Source: an uncultured Lachnospiraceae bacterium (GTDB taxonomy: Bacteria; Bacillota; Clostridia; Lachnospirales; Lachnospiraceae). From it: a stretch of DNA of 29,056 nt. Below are positions 1-7,758 of this stretch, piece by piece (within the stretch, counting starts at the first letter, position 1; each line of letters opens with the position of its first letter). A model generated the notes under the pieces. The model was not told the DNA's origin, did no database searches, and saw nothing but the letters and a program-made list of their open reading frames with translations. The DNA is taken from assembly GCA_958405355.1 (NCBI GenBank), contig CATYEA010000001.1, forward strand, positions 1-29,056. The letters are read 5' to 3'. The translations under genes were made by a program, and so were the position numbers.

Positions 1-742
1 ACCTCGGCGTATTGGAAGCAAACATGACCTGTTTGCCAAAGCCCCTCTCATACCAGTGAGGTCCCATATCTACTGTAAAAAGCCGTTCCATAGATTCTTC
101 CGGTGAATCCATATACAAAACAGAAGTATCCGTATAGACATTCGGATATTTAATCATCAGCATGACCATTTCCCGAACCCACGGCCAGGCAAAATGAGCC
201 AGACAACAGCGCAGCTCCGGATGGCGTATGAAGACTCTCTCAAAAGCCAGCGGATGGGAATATTCAGCCGGCGTATTCGGTTCCCAAGACGTTCCCGCAT
301 GGAAAATGATCGGCTTATTCCTGCTTTCACAAATTTCATAAATCGGTTCCATAAAATCCTCTGTCGGATAAAATTTCTGTTTCGACGGATTCAATTTTAA
401 ACCCTGAAGTCCCAAATCATCAAAGGCGTGAATCAACACTTCTCCTGCACCCGAACGGTGCGGATCCACACTGGCAAAACCGATGAGACGGTCTGGATGC
501 ATGGACTGCAATTTTGCCACCTGTTCATTCGTTACAATATATCCGCCTTCCGTTGTCGTAATATCCAGCGGAAGCAAGGCAGACTTCTCAATGCCGCCAT
601 AATCCATTTCCACAAAAACCTCATCCCAGTCCATCGGCCCCTGTTTCCAGACCCCAAAACTGTTCTTACGAAATTCCAATTCTTCTGCGTCCTCACAGAT
701 TGGCTTATAAAAAATCGGATGAAGGTGCATATCAATTACCAT
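1..742 (-). CDS. Amidohydrolase family 2 protein (partial, C-terminus off window)
   Basis: The 247 complete codons visible read as a TIM-barrel metal-dependent hydrolase of the Amidohydro_2 type. Visible motifs are HxH at residues 6-8 (MHLHP), a GLKLNP strand near 114-119, FHAG with His148 and LAHF with His183, all at places where this family binds its metal. The family cleaves C-N or C-C bonds (amidases, decarboxylases, lactonases); the substrate cannot be read from sequence. The ATG at 742 has an AGGAGGA ribosome site 9-10 bases upstream. It is the last visible gene of the Amadori operon, 20 bases after the second kinase, so it probably acts on a related sugar-amine or its product. Oddity: the usual late GSDxP or GTDxP segment reads ASNTP, so the expected Asp is Asn245. 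The 3' end lies beyond base 1. Confidence 0.85.
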   Translation of the reverse strand, partial: MVIDMHLHPIFYKPICEDAEELEFRKNSFGVWKQGPMDWDEVFVEMDYGGIEKSALLPLDITTTEGGYIVTNEQVAKLQSMHPDRLIGFASVDPHRSGAGEVLIHAFDDLGLQGLKLNPSKQKFYPTEDFMEPIYEICESRNKPIIFHAGTSWEPNTPAEYSHPLAFERVFIRHPELRCCLAHFAWPWVREMVMLMIKYPNVYTDTSVLYMDSPEESMERLFTVDMGPHWYERGFGKQVMFASNTPR

Positions 743-762
743 AAAAAATTTCCTCCTCAATT

Positions 763-1566
763 TTAATAAGGCTTAAACCGGGCAATTACCTTGGACGAAA
801 GTGCTGCGCCCCGGGACATACATTCAGGAATAGATTCGCCTTGAAGCAGTCCAAAGGTAAATCCGGCAATATAACTGTCTCCAGCTCCGACGGTATTCAC
901 CGCTTTTGTTGGTACGATGCCATAGGAATAAAACTGCTGACCATCATAACACAAACTGCCTTCTTCTCCCAGAGTAGCCGTCACCAATGTCGGTCCGCAG
1001 GCATAAATTTCTTTCATCCAGTCTTCAAGCTCATTCCTTTCAATACCATCTGCTGAAAAGAATACATAATCCACATAAGGAAAAATGTCCATGCAATGGT
1101 ATTCCGGATCTTTTGTAAATATGGAAAAATCCATAAGAATCTTCACCCCGGCCGCCTTCCAGGCCGGAAGGTGAGACAATACATTTCCAAACAGATCCGT
1201 GTGAAGCAGCTCATGCCCGGCCACAAACTGAAACTCTTCCTCAGTGACCGCATAATGCTCCATGACACCGTCAATGGAATCCAAATGAACCCGGTCCGTG
1301 CCATTCCGAAGCTCCATCCTGGTAATACAAGTCGCTCCCGATTCCGTCCGCAAATGGGAAATGTCTATCCCCTCAGCATCCAATGTCTGCTTCATTTCGT
1401 CGCCGTAACAATCATTTCCAACCACACTGACCGCACTGACCGGGATTCCCATCCGCCGCAGATGAATGCCCCAGTCAATACCGTTTCCGGTGGCATACCA
1501 TTCATTTATATTTTCATAAATATCCACACAACAAAATCCCACTGCTGCAACTTTCTTCTCAGTCAT
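763..1566 (-). CDS. PfkB-family sugar kinase, FrlD-like (paralogue 2)
   Basis: A ribokinase/PfkB-fold kinase of about 267 residues, the usual size of fructoselysine 6-kinase (about 260). It matches FrlD in the stretch around VVGNDCYGDEMKQ (residues 48-60) and in the catalytic NTVGAGDS motif (224-231, with Asp230 as general base). It would phosphorylate the C6 hydroxyl of a sugar-amine before cleavage by the SIS deglycase. Start choice: ATG 1566 (or ATG 1569) lies just behind a GGAG inside the end of the upstream kinase; the stop of that gene overlaps this start, so translation is probably coupled. An upstream in-frame ATG at 1662 would overlap the neighbour by 100 bases and is unlikely. Oddity: the GGNAxN sugar-binding motif of PfkB kinases reads GNGIDW here (residues 28-33), which suggests a different substrate or reduced activity. 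Confidence 0.85.
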   Translation of the reverse strand: MTEKKVAAVGFCCVDIYENINEWYATGNGIDWGIHLRRMGIPVSAVSVVGNDCYGDEMKQTLDAEGIDISHLRTESGATCITRMELRNGTDRVHLDSIDGVMEHYAVTEEEFQFVAGHELLHTDLFGNVLSHLPAWKAAGVKILMDFSIFTKDPEYHCMDIFPYVDYVFFSADGIERNELEDWMKEIYACGPTLVTATLGEEGSLCYDGQQFYSYGIVPTKAVNTVGAGDSYIAGFTFGLLQGESIPECMSRGAALSSKVIARFKPY

Positions 1567-2419
1567 CATAGTGTACTCCATAACCCCATGCACCATCGAT
1601 GCCGCAGACCCGTGAAGCAAAAGCCGCAGCCGCCTGCAGAGCTTCTGGAATAGCTGTCTCATCAGTCAGCCCATCTTTTTTAGCCGACAGATAACCAACC
1701 AGGAAGGATGTCAAAAGACTGTCTCCGGCCCCCATCGTATCTGCCATTTTCTCGACCGGCATAGCTGGCTGAACATAATACTGATTTCCATCAAAAGCAA
1801 TACAGCCTTCCGCCCCCCGGGATGCACATACAAAAGACGGCCCAAGGGATGCAATCCATTTCAGTTTCTCACGAATCTCCGATTCTTCCAGGTCACTGCA
1901 CGAGAGAAATGCGTAGGTTACCGACGGAGCTACCGCTTCAATATAAGCATCCTCCGAATCATCAGAAAAATCAAAGCTGACCGGAACTCCCGCCGCCTTG
2001 ATCTTCGGCAATTCCCTCTCCGTAAAACAATAATTACCCGTGTGTACCACATCAAACTGGCGGATATAATCCAGATCAAACCGATTCAAGGCATAGCGCA
2101 TATCACCGCGGACACCGCCCTCGTTACTCTCAAGAAATACCCTGTCTCCATCAATCACCGTATTTTTTGAACTGCCGTTTTCACCAATGACCTGAATGCA
2201 CTTCACAAGCTCAATCTGCTCCGCTTCCAGAGAGGCAATGACATGCTCTGCCTCCCTGTCGCTTCCGAAAATACCCATATAAGCGCTTCTTTCAGCACCA
2301 AACTGCTTTGCATAAACTGAAAAATTCACCGCATTTCCGCCTGGGTACATGATTTTCAAATGTTCGTATTTATCAACAACATTATCGCCAAAACCCAATA
2401 CTTTTACCGGATATGTCAT
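1559..2419 (-). CDS. Fructoselysine 6-kinase-like PfkB kinase (FrlD-like, paralogue 1)
   Basis: A 286-residue PfkB/ribokinase family kinase. It opens with GFGDNVVDKY, has the substrate-site motif PGGNAVN at residues 26-32, and ends with the catalytic TMGAGDS (228-234, Asp233). These are the hallmarks of FrlD, which uses ATP to make fructoselysine 6-phosphate in the cytoplasm. ATG 2419 is preferred over ATG 2431 because the ribosome site GAGGTG sits inside the codons after 2431 and is correctly spaced only for 2419. It follows the SIS deglycase by 15 bases, and its last codons overlap the next kinase. Of the two kinases in this operon, this one keeps the canonical GGNAxN motif and is the better candidate for the main kinase. 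Confidence 0.88.
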   Translation of the reverse strand: MTYPVKVLGFGDNVVDKYEHLKIMYPGGNAVNFSVYAKQFGAERSAYMGIFGSDREAEHVIASLEAEQIELVKCIQVIGENGSSKNTVIDGDRVFLESNEGGVRGDMRYALNRFDLDYIRQFDVVHTGNYCFTERELPKIKAAGVPVSFDFSDDSEDAYIEAVAPSVTYAFLSCSDLEESEIREKLKWIASLGPSFVCASRGAEGCIAFDGNQYYVQPAMPVEKMADTMGAGDSLLTSFLVGYLSAKKDGLTDETAIPEALQAAAAFASRVCGIDGAWGYGVHYDD

Positions 2420-2434
2420 ACCGCACCTCATTTC

Positions 2435-3403
2435 TTAATAAGCGACTTTGCCCATATATCTCCGATAATCCACATCGTGGTCAAAGACCTTGCCGCGGGC
2501 CGAACGAAGTTCACAGTTCATCGGATAAAAAAGTACCGGGTCCAGATAATCCCGAACCGCCGGGTCAATGACATCCATGCCATAATCCAAAGCATCCAGT
2601 ACCATCAGACAATCTGTATGAGTCTTTAAAAAGTCCTCTGCCCGCTCATCCATTGGACGGCATTTTCCCGAACTCTTCTGAAGAAAATAGAATACACCAT
2701 TTTCTGTCACTTCAAATGGACCATGGAAATATTCACCGCTGTGGATATAAGCACAATGCTGCCACTGCATTTCCATCAGGCTGCAGATGGCAAATCCATA
2801 AGTCTGGCTGAAGCTGGCGCCGCTTCCAAGAATATATAAAAATGGATGCTCTGTACAAAGCTGTGCAAAACGGTCACACAATTCTTCGCGTACGCGAACT
2901 TTTGCCTTTGCCACGACCTCATCCATTTTTTCAATACCTTCCATTAAAGCATCATAGGATTCAAATGTCTCCTGAGCAGCCAGCACCTCCGCCGCAAGCG
3001 AAAGGCTGATTCCGCTCGGAATTTCGGAAGTTTTCAGATTATCACCCCAAGGATAGATCCATGAAATCCATTTGTCACTGTCCGCCGGACTGCCCGGGTG
3101 ATTTGTCATCATGATAACCGCCGCATTTTTTGACAGAGCAAGTTCCGCCGCATCCAATGTTTCCTTTGTACCGCCGGAATGGCTGCAGAGAATCACAAGG
3201 CTGTGTTCACCCAGTTTTTTCGGTGTTGCAAGAATAAATTCTTTACTTGTGTAAATACCGGATTCCACCAAGGTACTTTCAGCCATCAGCATACAATGGG
3301 CTGGATATAAATCCACCAGACTGCCTCCGCAGGCTACCCAGTAAACCTGACGAATCTCATTTTTCTGTTCCTTCACCTGTTTGATCACGCTTTTTGCATC
3401 CAT
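2435..3403 (-). CDS. frlB: SIS-domain fructosamine-6-phosphate deglycase (FrlB-like)
   Basis: A 322-residue protein with two SIS sugar-isomerase domains. It contains the phosphosugar-binding loop CSHSGGTKET (73-82) and the active-site segment HSGEYFHGP (221-229) with Glu224, the acid conserved in FrlB-type deglycases. Its C-terminus (RRYMGKVAY) resembles the end of E. coli FrlB. The known FrlB reaction converts fructoselysine 6-phosphate and water into glucose 6-phosphate and lysine. ATG 3403 has AGGAGG directly upstream; the longer reading from 3439 would run into the previous gene and is rejected. It lies between the isomerases and the kinases of the same operon, as expected for an Amadori pathway. 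The exact amine (lysine, another amino acid or an amine) cannot be told from sequence; a glucoselysine-type deglycase is an alternative. Confidence 0.85.
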   Translation of the reverse strand: MDAKSVIKQVKEQKNEIRQVYWVACGGSLVDLYPAHCMLMAESTLVESGIYTSKEFILATPKKLGEHSLVILCSHSGGTKETLDAAELALSKNAAVIMMTNHPGSPADSDKWISWIYPWGDNLKTSEIPSGISLSLAAEVLAAQETFESYDALMEGIEKMDEVVAKAKVRVREELCDRFAQLCTEHPFLYILGSGASFSQTYGFAICSLMEMQWQHCAYIHSGEYFHGPFEVTENGVFYFLQKSSGKCRPMDERAEDFLKTHTDCLMVLDALDYGMDVIDPAVRDYLDPVLFYPMNCELRSARGKVFDHDVDYRRYMGKVAY

Positions 3404-3416
3404 AATGTTCCTCCTG

Positions 3417-4295
3417 TTATTTATCCATATATCTTTCAAAATTTTTCATATTTCTGAAATCCGCAGCCGCCGGGTCGTCATAATACCGTCCATCGGTAAT
3501 CTCCTGTCCGAGCAGGCCCGAATATCCATACTGATTCAATACGGCGATTTCCTTTCCAAGATGGTGGGTACCGTCGCCCCAGATCAAATGTCCATAAGGA
3601 TCCCCGTCAATAAAGTGCATATGTTTGAGGTCATCGCCAAAGGCCTCAAACCAATCCGTCAATGTCTCCCCTGCCACACTGACCGCGCACAGATCTGCCA
3701 TTGGTTTCAGATAAGGGCTGTTGACTTCATGAAGCATCTGTCTCGCCTGTGCCAGATTCGTCACGATCTGACTCTCTTCCGGTCTCAGCGACTCCATGAC
3801 AAGAGTAATGCCGTGCTCTCCGGCCGCCTCGGCCAGCCGGGAAAGCATATCCGCACTCCGCTTCCATGCCTCTTCTCTGTCCTCATTCCAATAGCCCCAG
3901 CCCGAATTAATCTCCATCAAAGAACACCCCAACTCTTCGGCCAGCCGAATCCCATTCTGGAAATAACTGAAACTACGCTGTACATGCTCTGGTTCTTTCG
4001 CCGCTACCTGGTAAGGATAGAGACAATTTTCCGGTGTTAACACATGAACCTGAAGGCCTCGATCCTGAATTTTTTTCTGAATCGCTTTCGCATCATAATA
4101 ACGCATGTGATCCAGCCAGACATGGGGCGCACCACACCACAACTCCAGAGATTTGAATCCAAGCCGCTGCTGTACATCCAGAAAATAATCCAGAGAATAA
4201 TTTAAATAATGAATATTCATCCCGGCGACCTGTTCCCGCCGGATTTTCGGCACAACTATTAATTCATCCATCTTTCTTGTTTTCATATCAGACAT
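3417..4295 (-). CDS. FrlC-like sugar isomerase/epimerase (copy B)
   Basis: A TIM-barrel protein of the xylose-isomerase-like (AP_endonuc_2) superfamily, about 292 residues, closest by eye to FrlC, the fructoselysine 3-epimerase that interconverts psicoselysine and fructoselysine. Four likely metal ligands are visible in order: Glu in MESLRPEES, Asp in MADLCA, His in MHFIDG and Glu in GQEITDG. It is a clear paralogue of the next upstream gene, sharing the sequences YLDYxLD-like, RPEES, FxDGxPYGHLxWGDG, and QEITDxRYxxDPAAADxRN. The start is uncertain: ATGs lie at 4304, 4295 and 4286. The GGAGG at 4312-4308 is 3 bases from 4304 and 12 from 4295; 4295 is taken here. It overlaps the upstream gene by a few bases and is followed after 13 bases by the deglycase gene. 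Confidence 0.82.
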   Translation of the reverse strand: MSDMKTRKMDELIVVPKIRREQVAGMNIHYLNYSLDYFLDVQQRLGFKSLELWCGAPHVWLDHMRYYDAKAIQKKIQDRGLQVHVLTPENCLYPYQVAAKEPEHVQRSFSYFQNGIRLAEELGCSLMEINSGWGYWNEDREEAWKRSADMLSRLAEAAGEHGITLVMESLRPEESQIVTNLAQARQMLHEVNSPYLKPMADLCAVSVAGETLTDWFEAFGDDLKHMHFIDGDPYGHLIWGDGTHHLGKEIAVLNQYGYSGLLGQEITDGRYYDDPAAADFRNMKNFERYMDK

Positions 4296-5145
4296 CGGCC
4301 TCATCTCCCTCCTTTAAGATATAAGGCTCAAAGGCCCGGAAATTCCTTGCATCTGCCGCTGCCGGATCTTCAAAATACCGAAAATCCGTAATTTCCTGAC
4401 TGATCAATCCCTTATAATGGTATTTATTTAAAACATTCAGATAACTTTCCAACGGAAAAAGACCATCCCCCCAGACTAAATGTCCATAAGGCCGTCCGTC
4501 CACAAAATGGGTATGTACAATATCTTCTCCCAAAACCGCGAACCATTCTTCCGGGGTCTCACCGGCCACACCCATGGCAATCGTATCAAGCCCGGCCTTA
4601 ATGTTTGGATGATTCACATCCTGAAGCAGCCGCTTTAACTCCGGCAAAGTAATGATACATTTACTCTCCTCCGGACGAACCGTCTCCACTGCAATCGTAA
4701 TCCCGTAATCTGCAGCAACAGGCGCCAGCAGCGATAAACTTTTAACTGCCCGCTCATAAACTCTGTCATATTCCTCATCCCAGGTTCCGCCGATACAATT
4801 GGTCAACAGCTTTGCCGCACCAAACTGTTCGGCGGCTTCCAGTCCCCGTTTAAAATACTCCATACTGCGTTCATGAAATCCCTCATCCGGCGAACACATT
4901 AAATACTGGTACACAGCACATTCCGGCGTAAAACAACCAATCGTAAGTCCCCGTTCCTCCGCCATTTCCCGTATCGGCGCCGGATTCTGAAATCCCGTAT
5001 GATCCATCAGAAAATGAGGTGCCATGCCTACCAGCTCAATAGTTTGGAACCCGGCTTTTGCCTGGGCATCCAGCATATAATCCAATGGATAATACAAATA
5101 ATGAATCCCCATCGCCGAGAGCTGTTTTCTATGAATTACCGCCAA
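4288..5145 (-). CDS. FrlC-like sugar isomerase/epimerase (copy A)
   Basis: A 285-residue xylose-isomerase-like TIM barrel and tandem paralogue of the following gene. Predicted metal ligands are Glu in VETVRPEES, Asp in GLDTIAMG, His in HTHFVDG and Glu in SQEITDF. FrlC-type enzymes epimerise C3 of sugar-amines so that alternative Amadori isomers enter the FrlD/FrlB route. The start is a TTG at 5145: no ATG fits, and AAGGAGGG lies 6 bases upstream inside the last codons of the MATE gene, whose stop overlaps this start by 10 bases. Translation is therefore probably coupled to the transporter. Two epimerases beside two kinases suggest that the operon handles more than one stereoisomer, but this is inference. 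Confidence 0.82.
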   Translation of the reverse strand: MAVIHRKQLSAMGIHYLYYPLDYMLDAQAKAGFQTIELVGMAPHFLMDHTGFQNPAPIREMAEERGLTIGCFTPECAVYQYLMCSPDEGFHERSMEYFKRGLEAAEQFGAAKLLTNCIGGTWDEEYDRVYERAVKSLSLLAPVAADYGITIAVETVRPEESKCIITLPELKRLLQDVNHPNIKAGLDTIAMGVAGETPEEWFAVLGEDIVHTHFVDGRPYGHLVWGDGLFPLESYLNVLNKYHYKGLISQEITDFRYFEDPAAADARNFRAFEPYILKEGDEADV

Positions 5146-6521
5146 TTCAATCCCTCCTTCTGATTTCTTTGGTTTCTTCCTCCGCTTTGCATCCAGGAAC
5201 CAAAATTATAATAAATAATAAACAAAATCGTAGACACCGACCAGGAAATCGGATAACTCAACATGATCGTATTCATTCCCGGCCAGATCATTGGTGCGAA
5301 CATTGCCCAAAGACTTCGAATCGCAAAAGCGCTGATACCTGTGATCAGCATCGGCACAAAACTATTTCCGGCCCCTTTGATGACCCCGCCAAGCAGCTCC
5401 GTACCTGTATAAGTGAAATATGTCGGAACAAGGAAAAATGTATATTGGAGCCCCAACGCCAGCACCATCTCATCGGTTGAAAAAATACCAAGGAGCTGCC
5501 GTGAAAAGAGAAGAAGCGGCAAGCATATCCCGGCAGTCAGACCAATCGAAATCACAATACCGACATGCATACCCCGGCGCACCCGGTCCATTTTCCCGGC
5601 ACCATAATTCTGACCGGTAAATGTGGTCATGGCCGTTCCAAAGGCCGTCATCGTCAGCCAGAATACACCATCCAGCTTACTGATGGCCGCCCAGGCCGCT
5701 GCCACATCCGTTCCGAGCAGATTTACTTTCGCCTGAACTACAAGATTGGAAACAGTATAAAGCATATATTGGAAGCCCGATGGAAGTCCAATCCGTATGA
5801 TCTGTCGAAGAACCTCCGGATAGGCCTGACATCCGCCAAGAACAAGACGATAACTCTCCTTTGTATTTAAAAGTGTCCGCAGCACCAAAACCGCACTGGA
5901 TGCCTGAGCCAGAATCGTCGCCAAAGCCGCACCGAATATTCCCATTTTGAAAACAGCCACAAGCAAAACATCCAGACCGATGTTCACGACCGTTGTAAAT
6001 ATAAGAAAATACAACGGACGTTTCGCATCTCCGATTGCCCGGAGAACACTGGAACCCATATTATACAAAAGTGATGGAATAACACCACAGAAATAGACCC
6101 GAAGATATAAAGCAGCACCGTCCACAACATCCGCCGGTGTATTCATCCACCGCAGCGCTGTCGGCGTTGCCAGAATTCCTGCCACAGTCAGCACCGCACC
6201 ACAAATCAACGCCAGTTTCATAGAAGCATATACTGCATATTTTAAGCGTTCATGGTCCCTTGCCCCGTAACAATGGGAAATAACAACTCCGGCTCCCGCC
6301 GAAGCTCCGATGAAAAAACCAACCGATAAATCTACCAGAAGGCTGGATGTACCGCCGAGAGCGGCCAGCGCCGCCTTGCCCACAAAACGTCCAACAACGA
6401 CAGCATCCACTGTTGTATACATCTGTTGAAAAATAGAACCGAACCATATTGGAAAAAAATAAAGCAGAAGGTTTTTCCAGATACTGCCTTCGGTGATATT
6501 TCTGCCAGACATTTTTTCCAT
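5136..6521 (-). CDS. MATE family multidrug/solute exporter
   Basis: A 461-residue integral membrane protein with about 12 hydrophobic segments. MATE features are the opening GSIWKNLLLYFFPIWFGSIF, the stretch MYTTVDAVVVGRFVGKAALAALG near residues 34-56, and a repeat of the same half-domain after about residue 230. MATE carriers are sodium- or proton-driven antiporters that usually export drugs or small organic ions. ATG 6521 has GGGGGAAG about 7 bases upstream. It is the first gene of the Amadori operon, behind the promoter and attenuator-like leader, and its 3' end overlaps the first epimerase gene. That position is unusual; it may move a pathway substrate, a by-product such as the freed amine, or a toxic glycated compound. 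Its substrate cannot be read from sequence. Confidence 0.92.
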   Translation of the reverse strand: MEKMSGRNITEGSIWKNLLLYFFPIWFGSIFQQMYTTVDAVVVGRFVGKAALAALGGTSSLLVDLSVGFFIGASAGAGVVISHCYGARDHERLKYAVYASMKLALICGAVLTVAGILATPTALRWMNTPADVVDGAALYLRVYFCGVIPSLLYNMGSSVLRAIGDAKRPLYFLIFTTVVNIGLDVLLVAVFKMGIFGAALATILAQASSAVLVLRTLLNTKESYRLVLGGCQAYPEVLRQIIRIGLPSGFQYMLYTVSNLVVQAKVNLLGTDVAAAWAAISKLDGVFWLTMTAFGTAMTTFTGQNYGAGKMDRVRRGMHVGIVISIGLTAGICLPLLLFSRQLLGIFSTDEMVLALGLQYTFFLVPTYFTYTGTELLGGVIKGAGNSFVPMLITGISAFAIRSLWAMFAPMIWPGMNTIMLSYPISWSVSTILFIIYYNFGSWMQSGGRNQRNQKEGLNWR

Positions 6522-6553
6522 GAAAATCTTCCCCCTTTATCGAAATCAATCGT

Positions 6554-6666
6554 AAAAAAAAGTATTCAGAACATCGCCTTGTAGCACGCATTTCGCACAC
6601 TATACCTACGGCGAGGTTTTGAACACCCCATTAATCCTCTCACCCGGTGGTGAGGGGAGGTAAAAC
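6554..6666 (-). promoter_or_regulatory. Attenuator-like leader of the Amadori operon
   Basis: Between the minus-strand promoter and the MATE start lies an intrinsic terminator: a long stem with outer arms GTTCAAAAC (6624-6616) and GTTCTGAAT (6572-6564), then TCGCC/GGCGA and GTAG/CTAC, followed two bases later by eight T (6561-6554). Upstream, a CG-rich hairpin (about 6637-6660) precedes it. The segment 6666-6654 (GTTTT..CCCC) can pair with 6629-6616 (GGGG..AAAAC), which would consume the 5' arm of the terminator and act as antiterminator. I do not recognise a known riboswitch or T-box. The folding was done by eye. Confidence 0.6.
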
Positions 6667-6684
6667 TATTCATTTTACAAGAAT

Positions 6685-6713
6685 AAAATAGCATTAATTA
6701 TCTGAAAAGTCAA
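6685..6713 (-). promoter_or_regulatory. Sigma-A promoter of the Amadori operon
   Basis: On the minus strand, TTGACT (6713-6708) and TATTTT (6690-6685) are separated by 17 bases. Transcription would begin near 6678, giving a leader of about 157 bases before the MATE ATG at 6521. It is back to back with the promoter of the ABC transporter. Confidence 0.65.
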
Positions 6714-6765
6714 TTATTCTCAACGAATAAATATGTAAAAAAACAGAGAAATTTGTGAATGAATA

Positions 6766-6794
6766 TTGACTTTAACAACCTACCTCTTTATACT
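6766..6794 (+). promoter_or_regulatory. Sigma-A promoter of the ABC transporter operon
   Basis: TTGACT (6766-6771) and TATACT (6789-6794) are separated by 17 bases, a near-consensus sigma-A promoter. Predicted start near 6801, about 53 bases before the ATG at 6854. The 52 bases between the two divergent -35 boxes could hold a shared operator, but no clear palindrome was seen. Confidence 0.8.
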
Positions 6795-6853
6795 TGAAAT
6801 TATAAAAGATTGGCTGACATTAAAGCAAAAGAATCAAAGGAGAGAGAAAAATT

Positions 6854-7750
6854 ATGAAAAAATGTCTTGCATTAACCCTTGCACTGATTCTCGCCCTCGG
6901 CTGTACAGCCTGCGGTGGTTCAGAAAAGAAAGAAACACAGGCTGAAACAACTGCCGCTGCCGAATCTGGTGAAACAGCCGCTGCTGATTCCGACTATGCA
7001 GCAACTGATGTTGAATATCACTCTGTTGCTGAAATCCAGAAACGTGGAGAACTCCATATGGCTACTGAAGCAACATTTGCTCCATACGCCTTCAAAGATG
7101 CCGATGGCAATATCGTAGGTCTTGAACCTGCCATGGCACAGGCCATTGCTGACGAGATGGGTGTTAAATTAGTCATTGATGATATGGCATTCGATTCCGT
7201 TCTTCCTAGTGTTCAGGCTGGTCTGGATGATGTAGCTATTGCAGCTTTGACACCAACTGCAGAACGTCAGGAATCTTTCACCTTTACCCAGTCCTATCTG
7301 TCCAATGGGCAGATGTCTCTGGTACGCAAAGATGATGTTGATAAATTCAAAGATGAAAGCGCTATGGTTGCCGGTGTAACAATGGGCGCTCAGAAGGGAA
7401 GCTATCAGCAGACAGTTGCTGAAACTCTGTATCCGGACTGTACAGGACGTTATATGGAAACTATTCCAAACGTTGTTATGGATTTGAAAGCAGGCAATAT
7501 TGATATCGCCATTATGGATTACGACAACGCTTACGCTTATGCTTTACAGAACGATGATTTGGAAACAGCTTTCGTTGTTCCAATGCTCGAAGGTGATGAA
7601 GCCGCAAACTGTGCAGCAACTATGCTCGGAAATGATGATCTTGCAAATTATCTGAATGAACTTATTCAGAAATATATCGATGACGGTTCCATGCAGAAAT
7701 GGTATGAAGAAGCCGTTGCTCTTCAGCAGGAACTTGCTGAAGCTGAATAA
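6854..7750 (+). CDS. Polar amino-acid-type ABC transporter substrate-binding lipoprotein
   Basis: A 298-residue family 3 solute-binding protein (SBP_bac_3). It has a lipoprotein signal peptide with the lipidated cysteine at residue 20 (TAC-GG), then a low-complexity Ala/Glu/Thr linker to about residue 50. The binding domain begins at RGELHMATEATFAPYAF, the classic opening of this family. It would sit on the outer face of the membrane and capture a polar ligand. ATG 6854 has AGGAGAG upstream. It heads a three-gene importer with permease and ATPase. Because it is divergent from the Amadori operon, the ligand may be a glycated amino acid such as fructoselysine, or the freed amino acid; ordinary polar amino acids are the default alternative. 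Confidence 0.92.
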   Translation: MKKCLALTLALILALGCTACGGSEKKETQAETTAAAESGETAAADSDYAATDVEYHSVAEIQKRGELHMATEATFAPYAFKDADGNIVGLEPAMAQAIADEMGVKLVIDDMAFDSVLPSVQAGLDDVAIAALTPTAERQESFTFTQSYLSNGQMSLVRKDDVDKFKDESAMVAGVTMGAQKGSYQQTVAETLYPDCTGRYMETIPNVVMDLKAGNIDIAIMDYDNAYAYALQNDDLETAFVVPMLEGDEAANCAATMLGNDDLANYLNELIQKYIDDGSMQKWYEEAVALQQELAEAE

Positions 7751-7758
7751 CCATTCCC

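Noticed and set aside
1096..1653. Long plus-strand open frames opposite the kinases, epimerases and deglycase (for example 1096-1653 and 3381-4040)
   Set aside because: They are antisense to clear enzyme genes, lack ribosome sites and have no recognisable protein motifs.
6637..6662. CG-rich hairpin in the operon leader as a terminator for the plus strand
   Set aside because: No T-run follows on the plus strand and no plus-strand gene ends there; it fits better as part of the minus-strand leader structure.
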